Of a stretch of DNA of 64,000 bases, positions 25,201 through 35,350 are shown piece after piece (position 1 is the first letter of the stretch; each line of letters opens with the position of its first letter). A model generated the notes under the pieces. It was not told the DNA's origin and made no database searches. It saw nothing but the letters and a program-made list of their open reading frames with translations. The position numbers and the translations under genes were made by a program. The DNA is from Antedon mediterranea (lineage: Eukaryota; Echinodermata; Crinoidea; Comatulida; Antedonidae). Location of the stretch: positions 1,656,501 through 1,720,500 of the forward strand of contig NC_092671.1 in the NCBI RefSeq assembly GCF_964355755.1. Direction: 5' to 3'.

Positions 25201-28200
25201 CATGGGTGTAATAGTATTATTTTGACCGGTACGTTTTGTATTAGAACTAAGTTGGGAATTACTGTTAGCCCTTGTGTTGTATTAAGATGACTTTTCAATT
25301 CCATTGACCATTTTGCCTTCCATGTATGAAATAAAGGAAATACCACTGTGATGATGTAAATCACAAACACTTATAAAACGTTAATTCATATAATAACTCA
25401 TTTTCCGTAACACCTCGGATTAAAAGACCAATTCTAAAAGACCAATTTTTAAAATAACTATTAGGCCTATTGTGCACCTAGAACACCTCCAGAAAGATTT
25501 CGAACGCATTGAGTCGGATGCCTCTCATCCTCTCCACAAAGTGATCATAGACCAACTTAATCCAAGTGGTAGATTGAGGCTCCTCAGTGTGAAAAACAAA
25601 TCGATATGCCAAATCCTTTATTCCCTCCGGTATCATACAACAGGAAGTCACGAAGATAATTTTATCTTGTATTTTTTTAGATGTTTTTATATGAATGGTT
25701 TTATGCTATATTTGTTTTTATTGTGTTTTCTTTGTTATTATCACGAGCAATGAATTTCCTTTTTGAGGATCAATAAAAGTTATCTTATCTTATCTTATCT
25801 TATATCATAATACCAAAAACAAGTAATATCAATTTATCATTCATCATAATTGATCGACATCAAGATATGAGAACAAAATTAACAGAAATGTAGTAGAAAT
25901 GGGAGTTTAGGTTTATTTTTTATTAAACCTTCAATACAAAGTTATTTTTTTTTCATTTTTAAAACTAATCTGTAGTACCGATAGGATATCTCTATTATTG
26001 GCGAGTAATGTGTGTGAATTTGATAAGATCTTTTTGGCTGATTGAAATCCGTCAGCAGCATTCTGTAAGCGACAGACCAGTAAATATAAACACCTAGACA
26101 TTTAGATATTATTGAATCAAATGAACCAAATCTAAAGCTGTCTGATTTCAATCGAAATAGAAATAATAATAAATTGCTTTAAAAATTACGTATAATTAGC
26201 CTAATCTGATAATAGGATCAAGGTTAGAAAATAGAATGTCAGGAGGAGATATTTGCAAACATTTATGTTTAACTAACTTAGGCATGTTTGTTTGCTTGTC
26301 TAACCTATTCAGTTGCATTCATGTCTCTTCTCAGTATATAGGATTCTTTGACTAAGAATGGCGTTAAAATCCAGTTCAATTTGATAACATTTCCTATACG
26401 AAACGCAAACAATCTTGTAAACTAAACTCATTGGAGATGCACTTAAGTATCCATTGATACGGTACTTTTAATAGTACCTATAAACTTCAAAGGATACCGC
26501 TCCAAGGTGATACATTAAGCCGTCAGCCTTTAGGGGAAGGACCTATTTGACCAATTGTTTCAGGTGATAACATCATCTGGTGTAGTTACCTTACCGTCCC
26601 CAAAATTTTTCGCCAATTAATTTGAAATAACGCATCAGCGAAAATACTCTGATGCGACAGAATCAGATTGTTCTAAACTTTATCACCTTTTTTTCAAAAA
26701 CGTTAATTTCGGTTCAGTTGTTACTATTTGTTGTGGTCTGGGATTTGGCAGGTTTTTGGTAATAAAAGTAATTAATAGTACAGTGATCTAATCGGTATAG
26801 TAATCCGATGTCGTGTCCGAGTCCGGCGTGTTGTTTGATTGTTTTTTTTTTGTTATTTATCAGTTCCAAAAGAGTTGTAATTTTATTTTGGTAAAAGTCG
26901 CCACTCGTCTGTCCGACAGTGGATTTTGGCTGAACAAGTCCAGTGTTAGCTTAAGTATAATAGTTTTACTCACTGAGCAAATATTTCGACAATACGTCAT
27001 AGGTTTCTGTAATACGTGTCATAGAAACGTAACACAATGTTATGACCGTTTGAGCAGAATACTTAGTTTTATGCACATCTCAAATTGATCGTATAATATT
27101 CATTACAACATAATAAAACTATTACTAGCAAATAAAATTGACGTTTATAGATTTTAAACGGTCTTGTCAACTCGCGTAACTGTATCCTTTTAGTAAGCTG
27201 ATGCTACCACTCTTACTACCTGTATTTTCCTTTCGTATTCTATCCCACCCAGTGTGGTTAAAATCACCCCCTATAGCTCTGAGGTGAGAACAATTTGAGA
27301 CTGTGTTAGTATACCAAAGTTGGAAAGGGTGAAAAAAGGATCGTCTGTCATTCAAAATAGACAAACACAAACTAACACATCTTGAAGTTTAAAAGACCAC
27401 CGGCAGTGTTCATATTTCCATCGAATTACTGAAAATTGTAAAGAAAAAATAAATACACCTACTTTTTCAACCATATATAAACATTGCGTTTAATAGCAAG
27501 CCTAATATCATTATTATCATTATCATTCTGTTTTAGAATGATTACATTTTCTGTTCTTTAGTTAAACTTGTTTACTGCTGTGTCCCTTTTCCACTTATAT
27601 TTCTTTTCTTGCATTATATTAATAACATTTTCATTATTGGCTGTATTTTTATTTTGTTACTCTCTAGGCCCTATTTTGCGGAATTTGTGGAATTAAAGTT
27701 TATTATTATTATTATTCATTATCCTACGTACGTGTCTTTAAATTTAAGTTTGAGTTGATATTTATTCTTTACTTATTTTTTTCTTTTCTTTAACTTTCAG
27801 TTCCAGTTGACGATGTCACTTATTGCTTCGAATCTAGCGCTATTGTTTACGAAGATATTCTTTCTGAATTCTGCAAAGCACACTTTGGTAAGTATTTATT
27901 TTACACTACATTAATTTAGATTTTATCAAACCATATCGCATAATTTTAAAATTCATTGGTACACATAAAGCTAAAGCAACGCAAGAACATAAGCGCGCGC
28001 AATTTGACCAATCACGACGTATGGATCATCTAAACTGTCGCTTGTGATTGGTTAGCTTACCATGCGTTGCGCTTACGTGAGAACCAAGCTTAAGCCGCTC
28101 AATGCATCGTATCAATATTCGTGAGTCACTTTTCGTCAGACCGGATCTTAGATTTTGGGAAACGTATAAGGCTAAAATCGATTGTTAAAAGAAAGGGTTT

Positions 28201-29766
28201 CATTTTCTTCCTGTCTTAGGCATATAGAATAAAAAGATACGGTATGTGTGTCTCCCTGTTACCATGATAGATGTACAAAAGATAACTTCAGTCACAGCAG
28301 CTGCGGAAATCTCCCAGGCTTTGTTTTATATTCCATCTTTTTACCTGCTATCATTAATACCCGTACATATCGTTTTTCTAGGCTTATAAACTCCAATCAA
28401 TCAAGGGTGAAAATACCGGTACTGGTTAAACACCTGGCCTATACCCATGTGCCCTCAACTAACTTGGGGCTCAATAACCTTAACTGGTTTATGAACCTGG
28501 TTTAAGGACTTGCTTGAATTCCCTCCAGTGCAGCAGAACATAATTATAAAGATGATGCATTTCCGTGTTTTCTACATTTATGAACGATTATGTCAGATGG
28601 CTAGGTTGCTTTTCATGTCAAAGCAAAATTAAATTATTTAGAATCAAAACTCAGGCTTAAAAACAGCACTGAACTCAGTGTTGGCACGAAACGCAGAAAA
28701 CTGCTACAGTAGTCCTCTTTTTAACTATTCAGATAAACTTACATTAATTTATCAAATTAAGCAATATGATCACATACGGTACAACAAAATTAATAAATTT
28801 ACTGTATAGCGCCCTCATGCGTTAAAAAACTTTATAGAAGGACACGTTTTAATTTGAACCAATTACGGACCATCGTTTTTATGATTTTTTTTTTATTTTA
28901 TGACTAATACATTCTGATGTTTTAGCACGTTTTAAATGTCGATTACTATCGGTGATCTCATAAAATAATTTCTAATAAAACTGTTTTAAAATTACATCAC
29001 TATCAATTTTCTTCGACCCACTTTACGGTATTACAAGCATTACCGTAACTCAAGGCCCATAAAAATCATTCCCTAATATATTAAATTCCAATGGGTTCAA
29101 ATAGAGAAGCAAAAGGGGGATAGAGTTGATATTCTTTGTCTTATTAAATTGTATTGACAAATGAAAAACAAACGGCAGATTCAGGAAGTTGGCTGTTGGC
29201 GAGATCACATTTAATTGTTTACTATCTCGATTAAATGCCAGGGTACCTCTAAATCTTCTAACAGGGGACTTGATTAGCGCGTTTTTACTCCTTTCTTCTT
29301 GTGAACTTAAAATGCGGGTTAGCGTAATGGAATGAACGGAGAAAGTATGGCACGCTTTTTATGCCTTACCAATATCCTTTTCTAGATTTGACACTTTTTT
29401 AAATTGGTATTTTCCGCATTTGTGAAGTCATTTATTGATGATTTCTTTTCTTGTTTACTTTCAGTAATGAAGATCCGTCTAGAATCTATTTCAAGCACAG
29501 TTCAAGAAACATCGTACCAAGCTAACGATCGAAAACGTGAAATATATAAACGCGATGGTCTGAAGAAACGCGATTTGAAGGCGATGTTGTTCCACATGCG
29601 CAACAGCGCAGCACCTGAATGTTGCAACGTTATGAAGCCAGGCGAAGAGTTTCTTGTTATGGGTTACAAAGACAATAAAAGGCTGATCATCAGCTCTGTA
29701 TTCGCCTGGACACGATCCAGAGACTTCAGACAGACCATTAGAAAATTTGTAGATTTAGACTGCTGA
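21751..29766 (+). CDS. sfrp: Secreted Frizzled-related protein A (CRD + NTR), three exons
   Basis: This is a predicted secreted Wnt-binding protein of 297 residues from exons 21751-22255, 27801-27887 and 29465-29766. Signal peptide: MELCLLIIFVLSFLDG. The in-frame ATG at 21763 has the better Kozak context (A at -3, G at +4) and would give 293 residues. Residues 35-145 hold a ten-cysteine CRD with PYNMTTFPNF, FFLCMMYAPPC, IPPCLNLC and FSWPEQLSC, closest by eye to FZD1/2/7. A short Thr/Pro linker leads to the NTR domain: C177, C193, then VMKIRL, GLKKRDLK, ECCNV (250/251), EEFLVMGYKD and a final Cys. That matches the sFRP1/2/5 NTR, including its cysteine order. Both introns are phase 1. The protein stops exactly at the last cysteine, without the basic tail of vertebrate sFRP1. 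A 69-bp candidate cassette exon lies in intron 1. Confidence 0.85.
23129..23197 (+). CDS. Candidate cassette exon in sFRP-A intron 1
   Basis: TTTTTTATACAG precedes it and TTAG|GTATGA follows. It is 69 bp, phase 1 at both ends and open in the needed frame, so it could be included without shifting sFRP-A. It would add 23 residues, with ILCEQEINESTRSKNCS carrying two cysteines, between linker and NTR. No known sFRP part resembles it, so it may be a chance match. Confidence 0.33.
23750..23965. repeat. Degenerate tandem repeat rich in GCCTACTAATACTAGAC
   Basis: Blocks such as ATGCCTACTAATACTAGACT, CGGCCTACC and CCATGTT recur about every 50-60 bp with much divergence. It is non-coding. Confidence 0.6.
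24213..24308. repeat. Six copies of a 16-bp minisatellite
   Basis: The unit CGTCTTGGTCATTTCT is repeated six times with single-base changes. Confidence 0.92.
25472..25806 (+). mobile_element. 3' remnant of a non-LTR retrotransposon
   Basis: A short frame reads FERIESDASHPLHK, then PSGRLRLLSVKNKS, resembling the C-terminal end of LINE reverse transcriptases (HPLH followed by SGRxxR). It decays afterwards. AATAAAAG and a (TTATC)n run at 25780-25802 look like a LINE tail. It lies in sFRP-A intron 1. Confidence 0.5.
27801..27887 (+). CDS. sfrp: sFRP-A exon 2 (start of NTR)
   Basis: The acceptor is TTAACTTTCAG and the donor CTTTG|GTAAGT. It is 87 bp, phase 1 at both ends, the same length and phase as exon 2 of sFRP-B. 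It encodes VTYCFESS...LSEFCKAHF, the first NTR cysteine pair. Confidence 0.85.
27888..29464. other. sFRP-A intron 2
   Basis: It contains one MITE family B copy (27968-28094) and otherwise unannotated AT-rich DNA. Confidence 0.6.
27968..28094. mobile_element. MITE family B copy
   Basis: It is an imperfect palindrome. AAGCAACGCAAGAACATAAG, GCGCGC and TTTGACCAATCAC on the left mirror GTGATTGGTTAG, GCGTTGCGCTTACGTGAG and AACC on the right. Related palindromes occur near 34153, 34635, 37026 and 47628. Confidence 0.65.
29465..29766 (+). CDS. sfrp: sFRP-A exon 3 (rest of NTR, stop)
   Basis: The acceptor is TTACTTTCAG. It encodes VMKIRLESIS...GLKKRDLK...PECCNV...GYKDNKRLI...LDC and ends with TGA. 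It is alignable along its length with exon 3 of sFRP-B. Confidence 0.9.
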
Positions 29767-29872
29767 TCGTGATTATTAAAAAAAAGTAGACGGTTGTTGA
29801 GAACCGGCGGCGAACCATTGGTTTATTTATGAAACGCATAACATGCACAAAAACGCGTCATACAATCTCGAT

Positions 29873-29909
29873 AATAAATTGTGACGCGTTATCTATTACG
29901 AAAAATAAA
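29873..29909 (+). terminator. sFRP-A poly(A) signals
   Basis: Two AATAAA hexamers, at 29873-29878 and 29904-29909, lie about 110-140 bp after the stop codon, a plausible short 3' UTR. Confidence 0.5.
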
Positions 29910-31383
29910 AATGTATATTATCAAGGGTGTTAGTATCAGTATTAATTATTAAAACGTGGGTAGAAATATTTTTTGACTATTTACGATGTTTCGATCACCA
30001 TTAAATATAATGCACATCTATATTAATATTATAAGAGATAGCGTGTGTATGTTCGTTATACATTTGGAATGGTCCTACTAGATTTAAAACCGCCTGGGTG
30101 GTTATCTTTCCTCGAAATGAAAGAGTCTACAATCTTACTCGCTCGAGTTGATATTTATCTTGATTTAAATTGAATAAAAAGCAAGGCTAACATTAATTCA
30201 ATTAATACATTGTATGATAATATCTTGAATCTTTTTGTGGGAATTTTATGATAGAAATGATAACGTTATTAACTTTTCAAGAGCGAAAGAGGGCGCTGTG
30301 TATATTGTGAATTGGAAATATACTGTTTTCAGAGGGAGACATAAAACACGTACCTATTAGGCCTAATACAAAATGGTTTGACAATTAAAATTTGTCCTAT
30401 TTTACTGTTATCTTCCATATAAATAGCCGTGATGTACAGAATTAAGTAGTTTAATTAACATTTTATTGAATATTTAACACTATATTCGATGTTTTATATT
30501 AAATTTATTTTTTTAGAAATTATAACACAATATGAAAGATATATTGTAAAGCATAAACCCCAGTAAAAATTGCTTGAGACAGATTCCGAATGGCGCCCTC
30601 AACATCTTTCGTATATTTTTTTCCCCGTCATTTTTATATTATTAGCCTACTCATCATTATCGTAGACTTTACTGCAAATAAACAATATATTTCGTTAAAA
30701 AGATTGTTTTAAAGAAAAGTTTGTTAATTTCTTTCCCAATGATTTGAAATATAAAGAAAAAATAACGTGATGTTTTCCGTGACTTATATCCGGGTTGTAT
30801 ATAAACTACTGGCCAAATAGGTAACATTATTTCTTAAAATTTGTACAAATTCGTATATTTTAAAGTTGTTGTTCATTAATTTGAATTAAACATAGGTTTC
30901 GTACACGTATCATACGTAATGCGTTGTTTTTATATCATTACGTTTTCCCCTCGTTAATCGTTTACATGTGTGTAATTGTCCGCGATACCATAAAATGATT
31001 AACTTTGGAAAATTTCTACTTAGCACAATGAATAGCTTTACCCCTGGTGAAGTGACTTTCGTTTTTTGTAAACACGTATGCCTCATATGCAATGTTCAGT
31101 TAAGAAACATAGGATTTGAGTAAAAATATAATCTTACTCCTCTCTCGAAATTAGACGGTGACGTAACTTAGTAAGTATGTAGGCTTAGAAACTTTAGGAC
31201 TTATCCTCCCTCGTAGATACACCTAGAGACCTATAAGGCTCACAAACCTATTAGTAGTCCTGTAGTATACTACTACTAGGCCAAGCAAGAGTAGTGTGTG
31301 TGTATGAAACGTATTCAGGAAGTTGTCTGTATTTTCAAAGAGCAAATCAACCGTAAATATATACTTTTTATTGAAAGTGAACA

Positions 31384-31510
31384 TCAAAAGAATGCCGTCT
31401 GGTGGCGGTATATCAAAAGACACCGAATTATTTAATACCTGCTGCCCTAGCTTTCTAGTCCGTTGAATGCGTACAATACAAACGGCTGTAAAAGACATTT
31501 CACGCGGTAA
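31384..31510 (+). repeat. Non-coding segment duplicated upstream of CRD gene 3
   Basis: It shares CATCAAAAGAATG, AAAAGACACCG and TAGCTTTCTAGTCCGTTGA plus GCGTACAA with 36484-36600, in the same order and orientation with gaps. It lies about 600 bp before the CRD gene 3 start. It could be a shared regulatory element or a diverged dispersed repeat. Confidence 0.5.
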
Positions 31511-31982
31511 AGATGAGCTGTGAATTGACAGTAACTAATTTAGTACCATAAGTGTTCAAATGCACCCTTTTTATCATCAAAACAAGAAAAAAAATGTCCA
31601 TATTAAAGAAAAATTAATGTTAAAATAAATATTATTAAAACGAGGGAAGAGCGATTCAGGGGAAAAAACATAGCGCCATCAACGTTTTGAAACTTACAGT
31701 AGAGTCGAGCCGAAATTATAAGGCGTGACGTATTGACACTACATTTATGTACAGTAATACTCTTTTCAACTATGGTAATTGTGTACCATATAGAGATATC
31801 ATTCTCATCTCTGCGTGTATGTATCTGTATTATGAATCTGAACGTTTTCCACGATAATACAATATTATAAAAAAACAACTACAGGAAAAATAGCAGGTTA
31901 ATTGCACCCGCATCAACCTGTACCAATGCTCTGTATCTTTAATAGCTTCCTAGTTCCGTCAAAATAGATGGAAGAAACTCAG

Positions 31983-31990
31983 TATATAAA
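31983..31990 (+). promoter_or_regulatory. TATA box of CRD gene 3
   Basis: TATATAAA lies about 90 bp before the ATG at 32080. A start about 30 bp downstream would leave a 5' UTR of roughly 65 bp. It is one of the few well-placed TATA boxes in the locus. Confidence 0.5.
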
Positions 31991-32079
31991 GTAGGAATAA
32001 ATACTTTATTTCACATTTCCAAAGCGTCAGTTTTGTAACAAGAGTGTACGGTCTGTTGAGATACAGTAGGCCATTCAAA

Positions 32080-32547
32080 ATGACGATTCCTTCAAATGGA
32101 AAGATGATAATGTTTGCTTTTATCATTTGGATGTTCGCCGATACGACGATGGCACAGACTTCATTATATGGAAGTCATACTCAAAACCCTAATGCCACAC
32201 AATGTGAAAACATCACAGTTTCCATCTGTCAGAGCCAGCTATACAACACTACGATTCTTCCAAATTTGTTAAATCACACAAGTCAGAATGAAGCAGCTTT
32301 GGTGTTGACTACCTTCTATCCTCTAATATTGGTTGAATGTTCGCCAGATCTTCAGGATTTCCTGTGTGCGATGTATCTACCTCCCTGCACGGACACTTGC
32401 TATGTTACACCACCATGCAAGTCACTTTGTCAAAGTTCGAAAAATGGTTGTCAAGATATTATGGATAATTTCGGTTTTACTTGGCCGGATGAACTTGACT
32501 GCAACCGCTTTCCCGAGCAAACCCAGAGTGTATGTATCGATGGCTAA
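32080..32547 (+). CDS. Minimal Frizzled-CRD-only secreted protein
   Basis: This intronless gene encodes 155 residues. The start is ATG at 32080 in good context (A at -3); open reading extends upstream but without ATG. The signal peptide is the hydrophobic stretch MIMFAFIIWMFADTTMAQ. Residues 42-152 are one complete CRD, with cysteines at 42, 50, 87, 96, 103, 113, 117, 124, 141 and 152 and an extra one at 107 (PPCTDTCYVTPPC). TAA comes three residues after the last cysteine. There is no NTR, linker or membrane segment. Sequons lie at about 39, 45, 57 and 65. Motifs YNTTILPNLLNH, FLCAMY and FTWPDELDC place it nearest the FZD1/2/7 and sFRP-B CRDs. A TATA box at 31983 and AATAAA at 32685 make a compact transcription unit. 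Inferred role: soluble Wnt binder. It could also be a decayed sFRP copy. Confidence 0.8.
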   Translation: MTIPSNGKMIMFAFIIWMFADTTMAQTSLYGSHTQNPNATQCENITVSICQSQLYNTTILPNLLNHTSQNEAALVLTTFYPLILVECSPDLQDFLCAMYLPPCTDTCYVTPPCKSLCQSSKNGCQDIMDNFGFTWPDELDCNRFPEQTQSVCIDG

Positions 32548-32684
32548 GACGGAGTTAGGCCTTATTACCACAACCACCACTAACATAATCTACCGACAGT
32601 ATACATCATCATTAAGGTGACAACGAAGTCCATCGATGACCGCAACCTGTTAGTGGCGGTTTCGTCGCTGTTGGTTGTGAACTG

Positions 32685-32690
32685 AATAAA
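32685..32690 (+). terminator. Poly(A) signal of CRD gene 3
   Basis: AATAAA lies 138 bp after the stop, in GAACTGAATAAAACAAAC. Confidence 0.55.
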
Positions 32691-33505
32691 ACAAACATTC
32701 ATTTTGTTTCAACGCATACTATATTGTGTAATTTAAAATCGAAGTAATGTTGAAAGTATACTGTGTATTCAATTTGTAATTAAACGATCTATACTCAATA
32801 TTTTGAATAGTCATGTATTTTTAGTGCGTTGCTCGTTCCAGTAAGCCTAACTTAACACTTAGCTTATTCCTGGTATGGTGGTACCGAAGGTAAGTTAGCT
32901 TACATGCCATCAATATCATCGAAATCTTGTGGAAGAGCGTTTATACAAGTACTCCTTTTAATGGTATATTCGATCTGCGTCAGACTCAATTTAGAGTCTT
33001 GTTTGGAGACAGTCTTTTATTTGCGTTCCACATTTATTTATCTATTTTTATAATGAATACTGGCCAGTTTAGATTATAATGCTATCGGATATCAGTACAT
33101 CTTTCATCCTCGGTTCAGAGATTAGAAACATAATTTTAACTAAACTAAACAAAGTAAACTAAATCAGTCCGGATAGCAACATAATTATCTCCCCATATGT
33201 TTATAACTTACAGAAGTAAAAACATGGGATCTATAAATCTAATTTATAGGTCCATGGTACATGATAACACCAGATGACATCGTCTTATGACGATTGTTGT
33301 AGACCGGATATGTTACTGTCTTAATTCTTGTTGTAGGAAGTAGGCCTAGTAATCGATTCCTTATCCTGCATCAAAAGTTGACCTGAGACGACGGAAATGC
33401 ATGGAACAATCAAGTAATGAAACTATTGTATCAACCCGTCACTTCCATCGTGTGTACAGTGTGGAGTGGTTGCTTTGTAGACAAGTTTACAGTTTTTATT
33501 TCATC
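32691..33505. other. Intergenic DNA and 5' region of sFRP-B
   Basis: No NTR-like exon for CRD gene 3 was found here. An in-frame ATG at 33401 extends sFRP-B upstream, but the signal peptide begins at 33506. Confidence 0.5.
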
Positions 33506-34094
33506 ATGGGTTCCTCATATCTCTATTCCTTCATTCTGATACTATTCCATATACTGACGTTGGTAGACGGGAGCGTGGAAGTTGATCCTACTGAAGAATC
33601 AGACGTCATGACTACCATTGAGCCTCGTTTTGGCAAATACAAACCACCAAACTACCACCAGATACCGGATTGGTACGTTAAAGATAAATGTGAGCCAGTA
33701 ACTGTTCCCTTGTGTAAAGACAGGTTGTATAACTTTACGATTGTACCCAACCTCTTGGATCATGACTCCCAAGATGACGCCGGTTTAGAAGCCCATCAAT
33801 TCTACCCACTTGTTAAAGTCGGATGTTCGGAATATTTACAAGATTTTCTGTGTTCGATGTACGCTCCTCCTTGTACTGTGCTTGAGTACGCTCTTCCTCC
33901 GTGTAAGTCGTTGTGTAAGCGCGCCAGAGCTGACTGCGAAGGTCTTATGAACAGATACGGATTCAAATGGCCCACCAAACTTGACTGTAAATACTTCCCA
34001 AAGGATGGTCTATGCATGGGTGTGGAGAACCTGAAGAGCACCACCACCGAGCCGCTTATGGATCAAACAACGCAGGCTACTGAACCAACACCAA
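33506..34094 (+). CDS. sfrp: sFRP-B exon 1 (signal peptide + CRD)
   Basis: It ends ACACCAA|GTAAGT in phase 1, the same phase as sFRP-A exon 1. Confidence 0.88.
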
Positions 34095-35159
34095 GTAAGT
34101 CTATATGGGCACATCACATGAAGTTTGACAGTTTATATTAAATAGGCGTTTTATTACCAACAGCAGCGTACGTACGGTACGTCAAATATTTTTGACCAAT
34201 CACAAACGTCGGACGCGTTGTGCTGTCATCTTCAAAATAATCCGTTGTCTATTTACTTATTATAACTTATTATGTATATGTTTTACAGTGTCACGTGATA
34301 ACTCAACATTCTGTTATGAATCTCTTGATGGAAGAAAAGACGATCTCAAGCAGCAATTCTGTGGAGCAGATTTTGGTAAGTTTCATTTCCGGTTTCCGGC
34401 AATAGTAAAAGTAGTCCACTAAATCCAAACTAACCAGCCCCTATTTACCCTTTATATACTATTTACCCTTTATATACTATTTACCCTTTATATAGGCCTA
34501 CTATTTCCCCTATACTATTTACCCTTTATATACTATTTACCCTTTATATACTATTTACCCTTTATATACTATTTACCCTTTATATACTATTTACCCTTTA
34601 TATACTGTACTATTTATTGTCATATGTTTATTGTTGTTACTGTCGCCTGTGATTGGTTAACTCTCTTGCGTTTCGCTTACCTCCAGTAAGAACCTAGCAT
34701 ACGGGCGTACGTGCAACGGAAGTCAGTTGACAAATCACAGTTCGGATAATCAATTGTCTGCGATTGGTCACATTACTTGTGTTGCGCAGGTACGTCATCG
34801 CTTGCGTCCTGGGATTGAACCAACATTAAATGTAGTAATATCTCCTAACTTGTTTTAATATAGTTATGAAGGTTAGACTAGAGGAGGTAGCCAATACACT
34901 GGACGGTACAACGTACTTGATAAGTGGAAGACGACGCACGCTTTATAAAACGCATGGTTTGATCAAACGCGATTTGAAGACATTGCGACTCAATGCAAAG
35001 GACGTAGTAGCTGCAGAATGTTGCCATGTTGTGAAGCCGGGTGAGGATTATCTTATACTGGGCTATAAGAATGGAAAGAAACTTGTCATTAAAACTATTT
35101 ACGCATGGTCAAAGGGAATTAGAAATCTGGTAAAGAATTTCGATGGGGTACAATGCTAA
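33506..35159 (+). CDS. sfrp: Secreted Frizzled-related protein B (CRD + NTR), three exons
   Basis: This predicted secreted Wnt-binding protein has 323 residues from exons 33506-34094, 34289-34375 and 34864-35159. The chosen ATG has a strong Kozak context and starts the signal peptide [20 protein letters not shown]; an in-frame ATG at 33401 would bury it. After an acidic, then Pro/Tyr-rich spacer, residues 62-170 form a ten-cysteine CRD ([43 protein letters not shown]) clearly of FZD1/2/7 type. A Thr-rich linker joins the NTR: C205, C221, [22 protein letters not shown] (278/279), [17 protein letters not shown] and Cys323 as last residue. NTR resemblance is to sFRP1/2/5. Exon 2 length (87 bp) and both phase-1 introns equal those of sFRP-A, so the two are tandem duplicates. 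Introns are only 194 and 488 bp, far shorter than in sFRP-A. Confidence 0.9.
34104..34136 (+). mobile_element. MITE family A remnant just after the sFRP-B donor
   Basis: TATGGGCACATCACATGAAG then TTTGACAG resembles the right arm of family A (ATGGGCACATCATAC...GTTTGATAG). It starts about 9 bp inside intron 1. Confidence 0.4.
34153..34222. mobile_element. MITE family B half copy in sFRP-B intron 1
   Basis: GCGTACGTACGGTACGTCAA and TTGACCAATCACAAACG match one arm of the family B palindromes; the other arm is missing. Confidence 0.45.
34289..34375 (+). CDS. sfrp: sFRP-B exon 2 (start of NTR)
   Basis: The acceptor is TATGTTTTACAG and the donor TTTTG|GTAAGT. It is 87 bp and encodes [20 protein letters not shown] with C221 following. 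Confidence 0.9.
34440..34615. repeat. 18-bp minisatellite in sFRP-B intron 2
   Basis: TATTTACCCTTTATATAC is repeated about nine times with one disrupted unit (near 34492-34520). Confidence 0.92.
34635..34825. mobile_element. MITE family B copy in sFRP-B intron 2
   Basis: GTGATTGGTTAACTC, TTGCGTTTCGCTTAC and CAGTAAGAACC are matched by a second arm, CTGCGATTGGTCACATTAC, TTGCGCAGGTACGTC and GATTGAACCA. It is diverged or composite. Confidence 0.5.
34864..35159 (+). CDS. sfrp: sFRP-B exon 3 (rest of NTR, stop)
   Basis: The acceptor is TTTTAATATAG. It encodes VMKVRLEEV...[14 protein letters not shown]...DGVQC and ends in TAA. Confidence 0.92.
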
Positions 35160-35350
35160 ACAGCAGAGTGCATATTCTCACTTCAATTAAAGATAACTTT
35201 AATAGGACTACTTTTATTTTAAATGTTGTCGAAATATTTCTAAACCTAAATATGTTGTCATTTAACCTTTTAATTGTGAACATGAATAAGTGTTTTCATT
35301 TTAAACAGTTATGTAAATGTTTTAGTATTATGTATCCATTAATTTTGTAT

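Larger units (their letters stand above)
22256..27800. other. sFRP-A intron 1 (5.5 kb)
   Basis: It holds the candidate cassette exon, a degenerate repeat array (23750-23960), a 16-bp minisatellite (24213-24308), poly(C) and CTGT/CATC low-complexity DNA (24890-25020), and a LINE remnant ending in (TTATC)n. A TTA-repeat tail near 27695-27718 may be the end of another retroelement. No other exon was found. Confidence 0.6.
29767..31982. other. Intergenic DNA between sFRP-A and CRD gene 3
   Basis: No gene was found. The segment 31384-31510 has a diverged partner at 36484-36600. Minus-strand frames near 31223-31498 and 31603-31878 have no recognisable features. Confidence 0.45.

Noticed and set aside
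32530-34375. CRD gene 3 as an alternative first exon spliced to the sFRP-B NTR
   Set aside because: A GTATGT at 32530 could be a donor but it is phase 0, while the sFRP-B acceptors need phase 1, and it would remove the last CRD cysteine.
34440-34615. CRISPR-like array
   Set aside because: The 18-bp units are directly adjacent with no spacers. It is a minisatellite in an animal intron.
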